Shown here one piece after another: positions 55,126-62,515 of a stretch of 62,515 bases of DNA (position 1 is the first letter of the stretch; each line of letters starts with the position of its first letter). Below the pieces are notes generated by a model, which was not told where the DNA came from, ran no database searches, and saw only the letters and a program-made list of their open reading frames with translations. The stretch comes from Lentisphaerae bacterium ADurb.Bin242 (GTDB taxonomy: Bacteria > Verrucomicrobiota > Lentisphaeria > Victivallales > UBA1829): NCBI GenBank assembly GCA_002069785.1, contig MWCA01000023.1, positions 1-62,515 of the forward strand. The letters run 5' to 3'. The translations under genes and the position numbers were made by a program.

Positions 55126-55953
55126 TCAGGGATTGATGAACAGCTTGCGGTGTTCCGACGGTGATTTCTGGAAGCGTTCCCGGAACTTGCGGGAGAAGTA
55201 GAATTTGTCGTTGAACCCGGTTTCAAACGCGATGTCGCTGATGCGCTTCGGGGTCGTGGCAATCTGTTCGGCGGCGTAGCGGATTCGGCATTCCAGCACA
55301 TAATTCCAGGGGGACATGCCGATGACATTTTTGAAAATATGGCGGAAATGGACATACGAAAGGAACATTTTTTCCGCTTCTTTTTCAAAGTTCCAATCCC
55401 GGAGCGGACTGGCGGCTATTCTGTGCGAGAGTTCCTGCATCCGGACATTGTATTTGCTGTTGCGTTTCGGAACGGTGTCCGCCTGGGTCGCAATGTAAAG
55501 CAGAATCTCGTCGAGTTTCAGGACGGACAGCGCCCGGTGATAGCGGTCAGGAATCTTCATGCAGCCGATCGTATCCCGCATCAGCGTGAGAAGCTCATGG
55601 GGTTTCCTGACCGGGATCAGCAAGTCTTTTTCCCTCAATTCCAGCAGTCCGCCGGAGAGATAGGAGGAGACCCGGTTCCCGGAAAAGCAGATATGCACCT
55701 GCGACCGGAAGGTTCCCGGCTCGGGACACCCATAGGAAAAGGCGGCGTCCGGATAGGTGAAAAAGACGACCGGCTGATCCGAGAACTCCGGCGGATTCTC
55801 ATTGACCGAAATCCGGATTTTGCCCTCGTAGACAAACTGAATTCCATAATACCCCTCGAACATCCGCTTTGTACAGGAGGCGCTGTGGTGTTCGGGGTTG
55901 CCCGCCTGGACGAATGTGATGTCGTCGAAATACGTCATTCCATCGGTTTTCAT
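55126..55953 (-). CDS. AraC-family transcriptional regulator
   Basis: The protein has 275 residues. The first ~150 form a cupin-like sensor (GYYGIQFVYEGKIRISVNEN). The C-terminal ~100 hold two AraC helix-turn-helix units, with FRHIFKNVIGMSPWNYVLEC and RISDIAFETGFNDKFYFSRK. It lies 34 bases downstream of the AAC(3)-like gene and probably shares its transcript. It may control the ceramidase/Gfo-Idh locus. Convergent with the gene at 53683. Confidence 0.92.
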   Translation of the reverse strand: MKTDGMTYFDDITFVQAGNPEHHSASCTKRMFEGYYGIQFVYEGKIRISVNENPPEFSDQPVVFFTYPDAAFSYGCPEPGTFRSQVHICFSGNRVSSYLSGGLLELREKDLLIPVRKPHELLTLMRDTIGCMKIPDRYHRALSVLKLDEILLYIATQADTVPKRNSKYNVRMQELSHRIAASPLRDWNFEKEAEKMFLSYVHFRHIFKNVIGMSPWNYVLECRIRYAAEQIATTPKRISDIAFETGFNDKFYFSRKFRERFQKSPSEHRKLFINP

Positions 55954-55987
55954 GATTCAGTTTCTCCGTTTCGGCTGAAATACGGGG

Positions 55988-56770
55988 TCATCCTTCCGGC
56001 TCCGGACCCGGGGTGAAAATCTGGATGAACTCGCAGGGATTCTTCCGGAGCGCCTCCCGGACGACTTTCTCCAGAAGGCGGCCCGAATACAGTTCCGAGA
56101 CCGCTTCGCCGATTTTTCCCCGCGTCAGCCCCCCGGCTTTTTCGAGGAGGTCGATCGCGTGAGGATAATTCCGGTGAAGTCCGGGCATGTGAGGGTAGAT
56201 CAGGGTTTCCGTTTTCCTGCCCGCGGTGTCGACGACGCTGGTTTTGAACTGGATCGCGCACAAGGTCGGCGCCCCGCCGGTGTTCTCGAGATAGTGCATC
56301 ATGGTGTTGCTGTGCCGGGTCGCCCCGAGCATCAGAATCTTTCCGTCGAGTTCGGGAATGCGCTGAAAGGGGGAGCCCCAGCCGGCCGTCACATTGCACC
56401 GTTCATGTCCGGACAGAATGACTTCGGCTTTCGTTCCCTGTCCGGTCAGGGAATGAGTGGGGGAGAGGGACCGTATCGTGCCGGGACGTTTCCGGAAAAG
56501 CTCGGTCAGGAATCCGCAGCCGGACGGTGTTTCCGCCGCGTCGAAACAGACCCCCTGCGAGGCCAAAACATATTCGCTTCCGCTCTGGAATCCCGGCATC
56601 AGCAGCGTTCCCGAATCCCCGACCGCTTCGAGGAGGGCGTCGAGCACCGTGTCCGCGCCGCCTTCCGCCGCCCCGACTGCGCGCAGGGAGGAATGCACCA
56701 GCAGGACGTCGCCTTCGCATACCCCGATCCTGTACAGATCCTGAACGAGACTTGTTTTCGGAATGGCCAT
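55988..56770 (-). CDS. AAC(3)-fold acetyltransferase
   Basis: The protein has 260 residues of the aminoglycoside 3-N-acetyltransferase superfamily. Family motifs are DVLLVHSSLRAVG, LLMPGFQSGSEY, SPTHSLTGQG with the catalytic-type His, and WGSPFQRIPELDGKILMLGA. Most chromosomal members are not proven antibiotic-modifying enzymes. Its neighbours (AraC, ceramidase-like, Gfo/Idh) suggest it acetylates an amino sugar or another metabolite. The gap 56771-57064 upstream holds no gene. Confidence 0.85.
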   Translation of the reverse strand: MAIPKTSLVQDLYRIGVCEGDVLLVHSSLRAVGAAEGGADTVLDALLEAVGDSGTLLMPGFQSGSEYVLASQGVCFDAAETPSGCGFLTELFRKRPGTIRSLSPTHSLTGQGTKAEVILSGHERCNVTAGWGSPFQRIPELDGKILMLGATRHSNTMMHYLENTGGAPTLCAIQFKTSVVDTAGRKTETLIYPHMPGLHRNYPHAIDLLEKAGGLTRGKIGEAVSELYSGRLLEKVVREALRKNPCEFIQIFTPGPEPEG

Positions 56771-57064
56771 TTCTGAATCTCTTCCGCTTGTTTTTTTCCG
56801 GCTCCGGCGACGCTTCCTCCGAGGGAGAAATGATTCTGTTTCCGGAACGGACCTCTCTTTTTGCCGGATATGGACTATTTGATGATGGAAAATATATCAC
56901 GGCAAAGCACAAAAGCAAATCCTCCTTTGAAAAAACAACGATTGATGGCAGTCCGTCACGGGATGACTCCGCGGAAGTTCTGAATAAAGAATGCTCTTGT
57001 AACCGGGAAACGCTTTTCTTCTCACGTTTTCTTGCCGTTGCGAGGGTCCCTCCGGAAGGAAAAC

Positions 57065-58690
57065 CTACCGCTGAAACCAATGGCGGGTTTTCAGACAGAT
57101 TCTGACCAGCATCAGCATCACCGGTACTTCGATCAGAACGCCGACCACTGTTGCCAGGGAGGCTCCGGACGACAATCCGAAAAGCATCGTAGAGGTGGCA
57201 ATGGCCACTTCAAAGTGATTGGAGGCGCCGATCATCGCCGCCGGAGCGGCATCCTTATATTTGAGTTTCAGGAGTTTCGCGAGACCGTAGCCCAGTGCGA
57301 AAATGAACAGTGTCTGAAGAAACAGCGGAATCGCGATCCAGAGGATGGTAAGGGGATTCGCGATGATGGTTTCGCCTTTGAAACTGAACAGCAGTACGAG
57401 CGTGGTGAGGAGCGCAAAGATGGTGACCGGCGTGAGAAAATAAAGGAAGCGGGTGTCGAACCATTCCCTGCCTTTCGCCGCAATGATCCACCGGCGGGAA
57501 AAGTATCCCGCCGTCAGAGGAAGGGCCACATAGATGACGATGGACAGAAACAGAGCCTGCCACGGGACCGGCAATCGTCCCACGCCCAGCAGAAAACCGC
57601 CGAGAATGCCGTAAAGAACCAGCATGGAAAGAGAATTGATCGCCACCATCACCAGAGTCAGGCCGTCGTTGCCGCGCGCCAGATACCCCCAGACCAGCAC
57701 CATCGCGGTGCAAGGGGCGATTCCCAGCAGAATGCACCCCGCGAAGTAGCTTCTCCAGAGCGGAATCTGGAGCATTTTGACGCCGTCATGCAGCACGACG
57801 GTTCCCGCTCCGTGATACGCTCCGATCGGTAGGTCCAGCCCGAACGGTATTTTCACAAGATCGACCGCCTCCGCACCGATCAGTCCACGAAACAGAAATC
57901 CGAGAAAAAGGAGCGCAATCGCATACATGGTGAACGGTTTGATTCCCCAGTTTATGAACAGTGTCAGCCAGACGGGTTTTCCGCTTTTTCCGGCCTGAAT
58001 GACGCTGGCGAAGTCGATCTTGACCATGATCGGATACATCATGAAAAAGAGGCAGATGGCAATCGGAATGGAAACCACCGGCGCTCCCTGCACGAAAACG
58101 GACATGTTATCGAGCCGGGTCGCCAGCCCCGGTGCCAGCTTGCCGAGAACAATTCCTCCGACAATGCACAAGCCGACCCACAATGTCAGATACCGTTCGA
58201 AAATATTCGTCATTTTCCGGTCATTCCCGGAGTTCACTTCTTCCTTCATCTTTTCCTTCTCCTTCTTTCCCCTCAGCGATTCCGGCAGGCCTTCCACGAA
58301 ATGCCGGATTTCATCGCGGACACGCCGGTAACAATCGAGTTTTTCTTCCTCATTCGAAGCGGTTTCCGCAAGCCGCGGCGGGTCTTCGAATCCGGCGTGA
58401 ACAACTTTGACCCGGGCAGGGAAGAACGGACAGTGTTCCTTCGCATTGCCGCAGACTGTCACCACATAATCGAATTCGGTTTCCGGCAGTTCCGAAAGCC
58501 GTTTTGAGCGCTGGCCGGAAATGTCCACACCTTTTTCCTTCATGACGCGGACGGCATACGGATTCAAGCCGTGCTTCTCGATTCCGGCGGAATAAGCCTC
58601 TATGACGTCTCCTTTCAGAAAACGGCACCATCCCTCCGCCATCTGGCTGCGGCAGGAGTTCCCGGTGCACAGAAATAAAATCTTAATCAT
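57065..58690 (-). CDS. ArsC-ACR3 fusion: arsenate reductase joined to arsenite efflux permease
   Basis: The protein has 541 residues from the ATG at 58690, nine bases after GGAGG. Residues 1-140 are a thioredoxin-coupled ArsC of the low-molecular-weight phosphatase fold: Cys8 in [15 protein letters not shown] (CX5R) and the redox pair Cys80 and Cys87 in [14 protein letters not shown] charged linker (141-159) follows, then a complete ACR3 permease of ten membrane segments, with the essential Cys in [14 protein letters not shown] and the Glu in [10 protein letters not shown]. The reductase would hand arsenite straight to the exporter. A strong ribosome-binding site within the linker suggests ACR3 is also made alone. 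The gene follows arsR by 226 bases. Confidence 0.93.
   Translation of the reverse strand: MIKILFLCTGNSCRSQMAEGWCRFLKGDVIEAYSAGIEKHGLNPYAVRVMKEKGVDISGQRSKRLSELPETEFDYVVTVCGNAKEHCPFFPARVKVVHAGFEDPPRLAETASNEEEKLDCYRRVRDEIRHFVEGLPESLRGKKEKEKMKEEVNSGNDRKMTNIFERYLTLWVGLCIVGGIVLGKLAPGLATRLDNMSVFVQGAPVVSIPIAICLFFMMYPIMVKIDFASVIQAGKSGKPVWLTLFINWGIKPFTMYAIALLFLGFLFRGLIGAEAVDLVKIPFGLDLPIGAYHGAGTVVLHDGVKMLQIPLWRSYFAGCILLGIAPCTAMVLVWGYLARGNDGLTLVMVAINSLSMLVLYGILGGFLLGVGRLPVPWQALFLSIVIYVALPLTAGYFSRRWIIAAKGREWFDTRFLYFLTPVTIFALLTTLVLLFSFKGETIIANPLTILWIAIPLFLQTLFIFALGYGLAKLLKLKYKDAAPAAMIGASNHFEVAIATSTMLFGLSSGASLATVVGVLIEVPVMLMLVRICLKTRHWFQR
58249..58264 (-). promoter_or_regulatory. Internal ribosome-binding site and start inside the ArsC-ACR3 fusion
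   Basis: On the minus strand, AAGGAGAAGGAAAAG precedes an in-frame ATG at 58249 (residue 148 of the fusion, [10 protein letters not shown]). It looks like the original start of a separate ACR3 gene and would give a 394-residue permease. Confidence 0.6.
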
Positions 58691-58916
58691 AATCCGACCT
58701 CCAATGTGATGGTGAATGCCATCCATATTCCAATGGCGGGAAACAGAATTCCGGTGATTTGACGGGCTCGTTGTTTCAAAAACGGCAACCCGGTCATCCT
58801 TGTGCGCGCCGAATGCCGGAAGAAAGGCGGTTCCCAGACCTGCCGGACGGTTTCATTGTTCACGCCATATTATACGTTCTTATATTTTGCCAAAAGACAA
58901 ATTGTTTTCGAAAAAA

Positions 58917-59204
58917 TTATTTCCGGTTCTTGAAGCATTGGATTACACTGAGGATACAGGGACAGCTGAGCCTGTAATAGACTTGTTTTCCCCGTTTGTC
59001 GTCTTCGAGAATCCCCGCTTGCTTCAGTACCGCGAGGTGCTGAGAAATCGTGGAGAAATCCGCTCCGACCGCCTCCACGAATTCGCAGACGCAATGTTCC
59101 TGATTGTCGGCAAGCTGTTCCACGATCCACAGCCGGGTTGGATGTCCCAGCGCCTTGAATACTTCCGCCTCTTTTTTACAACAGTTCTTTTTGAACTTCA
59201 GCAT
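58917..59204 (-). CDS. arsR: ArsR-family arsenic-responsive repressor
   Basis: The protein has 95 residues from the ATG at 59204, seven bases after AAAGGAG. It is a winged-helix ArsR/SmtB protein with FKALGHPTRLWIVEQLADN, the metalloid-site pair in HCVCEFVEAVG (Cys-x-Cys on the recognition-helix side) and the DNA-binding helix FSTISQHLAVLKQAG. Additional Cys occur near both ends (KNCCKKE; SCPCILSVIQC). It would repress itself and the fusion gene downstream until arsenite binds. Confidence 0.92.
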   Translation of the reverse strand: MLKFKKNCCKKEAEVFKALGHPTRLWIVEQLADNQEHCVCEFVEAVGADFSTISQHLAVLKQAGILEDDKRGKQVYYRLSCPCILSVIQCFKNRK

Positions 59205-59227
59205 CGGGTTCTCCTTTGTCATTTTGT

Positions 59228-59255
59228 AAAATAACATAATGTTCAGCTTTTTCAA
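59228..59255 (-). promoter_or_regulatory. arsR promoter with candidate operator
   Basis: On the minus strand, TTGAAA (59250-59255) and TATTTT (59228-59233) are 16 bases apart. The palindrome AACATAATGTT (59233-59243) lies in the spacer, a suitable place for ArsR binding. Confidence 0.55.
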
Positions 59256-59360
59256 GCGGAAATTCGGAAAATTCCGGTTTTTCTTCATCTTGCATCACAG
59301 CAGAGGCTTCCGCCAAAAAACAGGAACAGACTGCGTCAAAACAGTTATTCTTGAAAAAAT

Positions 59361-59400
59361 AACCTTGTCCGTTGTTCCGGTCTAAACAACGGACAAGGTC
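59361..59400. repeat. Dispersed 40-base palindromic repeat, copy 2
   Basis: AACCTTGTCCGTTGTT and AACAACGGACAAGGTC pair in 15 of 16 positions around an 8-base spacer. Compared with copy 1 at 9841-9880, one stem pair changes from A-T to G-C on both sides, so pairing is kept. The rest of 59256-59687 has no recognisable gene. Confidence 0.75.
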
Positions 59401-59687
59401 GTAACTTACTTCCAAAATTAAAAAAAGCAAATCGGAATTGAAAAATGATTTTGGCGCACTCCGTGCCCTGTGCCGGAATTCAGTAATTGCATAAGATGCG
59501 GATTTCCCTTTTCGGTTTCCTTCCGCGGACAGAGAAATTTGCGGCGGATTTGTCCCGGTGTCAAAATCCGGCATATTGAATCTTTTTTTCTTCACCCGCT
59601 TGATAAAATCCCTTTCCGGCAGTACAGTATCGGATGATTTTTCCAGACTTTGGATCACAATAATTCAAGAAATGAGGAACATTCATC

Positions 59688-61349
59688 ATGAAGTGCTGCA
59701 TCTCTCCGATTCAGAAGGCAAGACTTGCCTACGCCCCCAAACTTCCGTCCGCTCTCCGTTCCGGCGCGAACGTCGTTTGCAAGGAAGGAAAGAAAATGAA
59801 ACCCTTCGCCGATGAAAAGAAGATCAAGGAGCGTTTCCCCAATACCAGCAACATGCCCCTCCTCCAGTTTTCCGCCGGTTCCGGCGCGACCCTCAAGAAG
59901 CCGGTCAACGTGGGCGTGATTCTTTCCGGCGGACAGGCGCCCGGCGGACACAACGTCATCGCGGGTCTCTTCGATGGACTCAAGAGCCTTCATTCGAAGT
60001 CCAAACTCTATGGTTTCAAGGGCGGTCCCAGCGGTCTGGTCGACAACAAATTCGTTGAAATTACCGCCGGATTCCTGGCCGACTTCCGCAACACCGGCGG
60101 ATTCGATATGATCGGTTCCGGACGCACCAAGCTCGAGACGCCCGAACAGTTCGACAAGGCGGAAATCAACTGCAAGGCGCTCGGGATCACCGCGCTGGTC
60201 ATCATCGGCGGCGACGACTCCAACACTAACGCGTGCCTCCTTGCCGAATACTACAAGGCCAAAAATGCCGGAATCCTCGTCGTCGGCTGTCCCAAGACCA
60301 TTGACGGCGACCTCAAGAACGAGTTCATCGAAACCTCCTTCGGCTTCGATACCGCCACCAAAGTCTACAGCGAACTCATCGGCAACATCGAACGCGACGC
60401 CAATTCTGCCAAGAAATACTGGCACTTCATCAAGCTGATGGGGCGTTCCGCTTCCCACATCGCGCTGGAATGCGGGCTCCGCACCCAGGCCAACATTACG
60501 CTCATCTCCGAGGAAGTCGAAGCGAAGAAGCAGAACCTCGACGAGATCGTCACGATCATCGCCGACTCTGTTGCCAGGCGTGCCGCCAACGGTGAAAACT
60601 TCGGCGTGGCGCTGATCCCCGAAGGTCTGATCGAGTTCATCCCCGACTTCAAAGTCCTCATCGCCGAACTGAACGATCTCCTGGCCAAGGACGCCGATGC
60701 CTACGCGGCCCTGCCGTCCAACGAGAAGAAGGCCGAATTCATCCTCGGCAAACTCTCCAAAAAGTCCGCCGCCGTCTTCGCTTCCCTCCCGATGGAAATC
60801 AAGATGCAGCTCACGATGGACCGCGACCCCCACGGCAATGTTCAGGTCTCCCGCATCGAAACGGAGAAACTGCTGGTCGAACTGGTCAAAAACAAGCTCG
60901 CCGACTGGAAGAAGGCCGGCAAGTTCGGAGGCAAATTCTCCACCCAGACCCACTTCTTCGGCTACGAAGGACGCTGCTCCATGCCGTCCAACTTCGACGC
61001 CGACTACTGCTACAGTCTCGGGTTCAACGCCGCCGCGATCATCCGCACCGGCAAGACCGGCTACATGTCCTCCGTCCGCAACCTGACCGCACCCGCCGAA
61101 AAGTGGATCGCCGGAGCCATTCCGCTGACCGCGATGATGAACATGGAACGCCGTCACGGCGAAGACAAGCCCGTCATCCGGAAGGCATTGGTCGAACTGG
61201 ACGGAGCTCCGTTCAGGAAACTGTCGTCCAAGCGCGCCAAATGGGCGGTCGAGACCAGCTATGTGTATCCCGGCCCGATCCAGTTCTTCGGTCCGTCTGA
61301 AGTCGCGGACATCACCACGATCACGCTGGCGCTCGAAAAGGGGAAATAA
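59688..61349 (+). CDS. pfp: Diphosphate-dependent fructose-6-phosphate 1-phosphotransferase
   Basis: The protein has 553 residues of the long (beta-subunit-like) PPi-PFK type. It phosphorylates fructose 6-phosphate with pyrophosphate, reversibly. The PPi-specific motif is ALVIIGGDDSNTNA, where ATP enzymes have Gly instead of the second Asp. The catalytic PKTIDGDLKN and NVGVILSGGQAPGGHNVI are intact. A GAGGA site precedes the ATG. With gap, pgk and tpiA elsewhere in the window it indicates an energy-sparing glycolysis. gatC follows three bases later. Confidence 0.95.
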   Translation: MKCCISPIQKARLAYAPKLPSALRSGANVVCKEGKKMKPFADEKKIKERFPNTSNMPLLQFSAGSGATLKKPVNVGVILSGGQAPGGHNVIAGLFDGLKSLHSKSKLYGFKGGPSGLVDNKFVEITAGFLADFRNTGGFDMIGSGRTKLETPEQFDKAEINCKALGITALVIIGGDDSNTNACLLAEYYKAKNAGILVVGCPKTIDGDLKNEFIETSFGFDTATKVYSELIGNIERDANSAKKYWHFIKLMGRSASHIALECGLRTQANITLISEEVEAKKQNLDEIVTIIADSVARRAANGENFGVALIPEGLIEFIPDFKVLIAELNDLLAKDADAYAALPSNEKKAEFILGKLSKKSAAVFASLPMEIKMQLTMDRDPHGNVQVSRIETEKLLVELVKNKLADWKKAGKFGGKFSTQTHFFGYEGRCSMPSNFDADYCYSLGFNAAAIIRTGKTGYMSSVRNLTAPAEKWIAGAIPLTAMMNMERRHGEDKPVIRKALVELDGAPFRKLSSKRAKWAVETSYVYPGPIQFFGPSEVADITTITLALEKGK

Positions 61350-61352
61350 TCC

Positions 61353-61664
61353 ATGTCCGCTCCGGCCAAAGGGATTGATGTGGCTCACATTGCCGCGCTT
61401 GCGCGGTTGAAACTTGCGCCGGGCGCGGCGGAGAAGCTCCGGAAGGAAATGGAAAGCATCGTTGGCTATGTCGAGATGCTTTCCGAGCTGGATGTCTCCG
61501 GCATCGAACCGACCGCCCATGCCGTGCCGCGCTCCAACGTCCTCCGGGAAGACCGTTCCGGAACGCCCGCCGGGCGCGAGGCCATGTTGTTCAATGCTCC
61601 CGCCACGATCGACAATGAACTCATCAAGGTCCCGCAGGTTCTGCCGGGCGAGGAGATGTCATGA
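61353..61664 (+). CDS. gatC: Glutamyl/aspartyl-tRNA amidotransferase subunit C
   Basis: The protein has 103 residues of the usual length. [20 protein letters not shown] at the start, [15 protein letters not shown] in the middle and the [15 protein letters not shown] pattern at the end match GatC. It stabilises GatA in the complex that makes Gln- or Asn-tRNA by transamidation. Its stop overlaps the gatA start by four bases (ATGA). Confidence 0.95.
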   Translation: MSAPAKGIDVAHIAALARLKLAPGAAEKLRKEMESIVGYVEMLSELDVSGIEPTAHAVPRSNVLREDRSGTPAGREAMLFNAPATIDNELIKVPQVLPGEEMS

Positions 61665-62515
61665 CGGACGATTTGCAGAAACTGACGCTCGCGGAAGCCT
61701 CCGGCCTTCTGGAGCAGGGAAAGGTTTCCTCCTTCGAACTCTGCGGCGTGTATCTGGCACGGATCGCAAAACTGGAACCGTCCCTGAAAGCGCTGCTGTC
61801 GCTGGACCCGGAGGACGTGCTGGCCCACGCCCGGGAATCCGACGCCCGCCGCGCCGCCGGAAAACAGCTCGGTCCGTACGACGGAATCCCGGTCACGATC
61901 AAGGACAACATTGCGGTGAAGGGACAGCCCTGTACCTGTGCCTCCAGAATTTTGAAAAGCTTCGTGTCACCGTATGACGCGACGGTGATTGAAAAGCTGA
62001 AAAAGGCGGGACTCGTCCTGATGGGACGCGCCAACATGGACGAATTCGCCATGGGCTCCTCCTGCGAAAACAGCGCCTTTCAGAAGACGTGCAATCCCTG
62101 GAACACGGCCTGCGTTCCGGGCGGCTCCAGCGGCGGTTCGGCGGCGGCGGTCGCCTCCGGTGAAACCGTCATCGCGCTGGGGTCCGACACCGGCGGCTCG
62201 ATCCGCCAGCCCGCGCACGTGACGGGCACGGTCGGACTCAAGCCCACGTACGGGGGAGTGAGCCGCTACGGCGCGATCGCGCTCGCCTCGTCGCTCGACC
62301 AAGTCGGCCCCGTGACGCGCACCGTGCTCGACGCGGGGCTGCTCCACGACGTCATCGGCGGCCACGATCCGCACGACTCGACGTCGCTGACCGACGCGTG
62401 GCCGTCGTTCGCCGAGGCCGCTCGCGAGGGGGCGCGCGGCGATGTGCTGCGGGGCCTGCGCGTCGGAGTGATCGCCGAACTCCCCGACAGCGGATTCCAG
62501 ACGGGCGTCTCGGCA
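61661..62515 (+). CDS. gatA: Glutamyl/aspartyl-tRNA amidotransferase subunit A, 3' end outside, probably chimeric
   Basis: The visible 285 residues begin at the ATG overlapping the gatC stop, with GAGGAG upstream. The amidase catalytic set is present: Lys81 in [14 protein letters not shown], cis-Ser156 in [13 protein letters not shown] and Ser180 in [12 protein letters not shown]. Up to about residue 180 the protein fits the neighbouring genes. After it, the sequence ([39 protein letters not shown]) has features typical of actinobacterial GatA, and the DNA becomes markedly GC-richer. The 3' part may therefore come from another genome by misassembly, or less likely by recombination. Confidence 0.88.
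   Translation, partial: MTDDLQKLTLAEASGLLEQGKVSSFELCGVYLARIAKLEPSLKALLSLDPEDVLAHARESDARRAAGKQLGPYDGIPVTIKDNIAVKGQPCTCASRILKSFVSPYDATVIEKLKKAGLVLMGRANMDEFAMGSSCENSAFQKTCNPWNTACVPGGSSGGSAAAVASGETVIALGSDTGGSIRQPAHVTGTVGLKPTYGGVSRYGAIALASSLDQVGPVTRTVLDAGLLHDVIGGHDPHDSTSLTDAWPSFAEAAREGARGDVLRGLRVGVIAELPDSGFQTGVSA
62183..62515. other. Compositionally foreign end segment
   Basis: By hand count the bases 62221-62515 are about 73% G+C, against about 60% for 61681-62100 in the same gene. Codon third positions are nearly all G or C. The change begins at the strongly conserved [12 protein letters not shown] region, the kind of place where reads from different species can be joined. Confidence 0.55.

Noticed and set aside
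55988..56770. Calling the AAC(3)-fold gene an antibiotic-resistance determinant
   Set aside because: The family is broad and mostly of unknown substrate, and the neighbours are metabolic. There is no mobile element next to it.
59655..61520. A 621-codon minus-strand frame opposite pfp and gatC
   Set aside because: It is a GC-skew shadow of pfp; the plus strand carries the PPi-PFK motifs.

Overview
The window looks like a chromosomal contig from a moderately GC-rich, Gram-negative-type, polysaccharide-degrading bacterium of the PVC group, most likely Lentisphaerota (Victivallales-like). This placement is inference. It rests on repeated pseudopilin-like proteins beside DUF4838-type secreted glycosidases, many LacI/AraC regulators, Gfo/Idh/MocA dehydrogenases, a PPi-dependent phosphofructokinase, and outer-envelope lipoproteins. 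No rRNA, tRNA, CRISPR array or intact transposon was seen.

Layout. 0-9.5 kb: two divergent carbohydrate operons, each with a LacI regulator, a pseudopilin-like protein and a secreted DUF4838-type protein. A 33-codon peptidase remnant lies between them. 9.5-10 kb: a mosaic of palindromic and direct repeats. 10-12.5 kb: an M24 peptidase homologue divergent from a GntR/LacI hybrid regulator. 12.5-21 kb: housekeeping and envelope genes on the minus strand (GDYXXLXY/DUF2157 pair; LysM lipoprotein - PqiC-like lipoprotein - UppP - DppB-like permease; ftsW-murG-rsmE). 21-29 kb: plus-strand core metabolism (gap-pgk-tpiA-secG-purD), then small envelope genes, a DnaQ-type exonuclease and a SirB1-like protein. 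29-36 kb: a third pseudopilin/secreted-protein operon controlled by a divergent LacI repressor with two matching operators. 36-40.6 kb: cupin, aroE, isomerase plus Gfo/Idh, and a PocR-AraC regulator. 40.6-50 kb: a minus-strand array led by a fourth pseudopilin (secreted proteins, D-aminopeptidase, glycosidase-like protein, esterase). 50-57 kb: FAD oxidoreductase, two Gfo/Idh enzymes, ceramidase-like hydrolase, AraC regulator, AAC(3)-fold acetyltransferase. 57-59.3 kb: arsenic resistance with an ArsC-ACR3 fusion. 59.7-62.5 kb: pfp, gatC and a partial gatA whose last ~0.3 kb looks actinobacterial.

The strongest higher-order pattern is a repeated locus grammar. All four pseudopilin-like genes lie next to, and upstream of, a large or small secreted protein of carbohydrate-active type. 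Three of the four have a LacI regulator in the same or divergent operon. All four share an F-T-[LM]-[IV]-E pilin motif but none has the glycine normally required before the cleavage site. This suggests lineage-specific, locus-dedicated pseudopilins coupled to glycan degradation, possibly functioning like the surface systems of Bacteroidota PULs. That function is inference. Other points of interest are a perfect 24-bp palindrome beside a possible leaderless promoter, an ArsC-ACR3 fusion that keeps an internal ribosome-binding site, an M24 homologue lacking metal ligands, and a probable chimeric join inside gatA.
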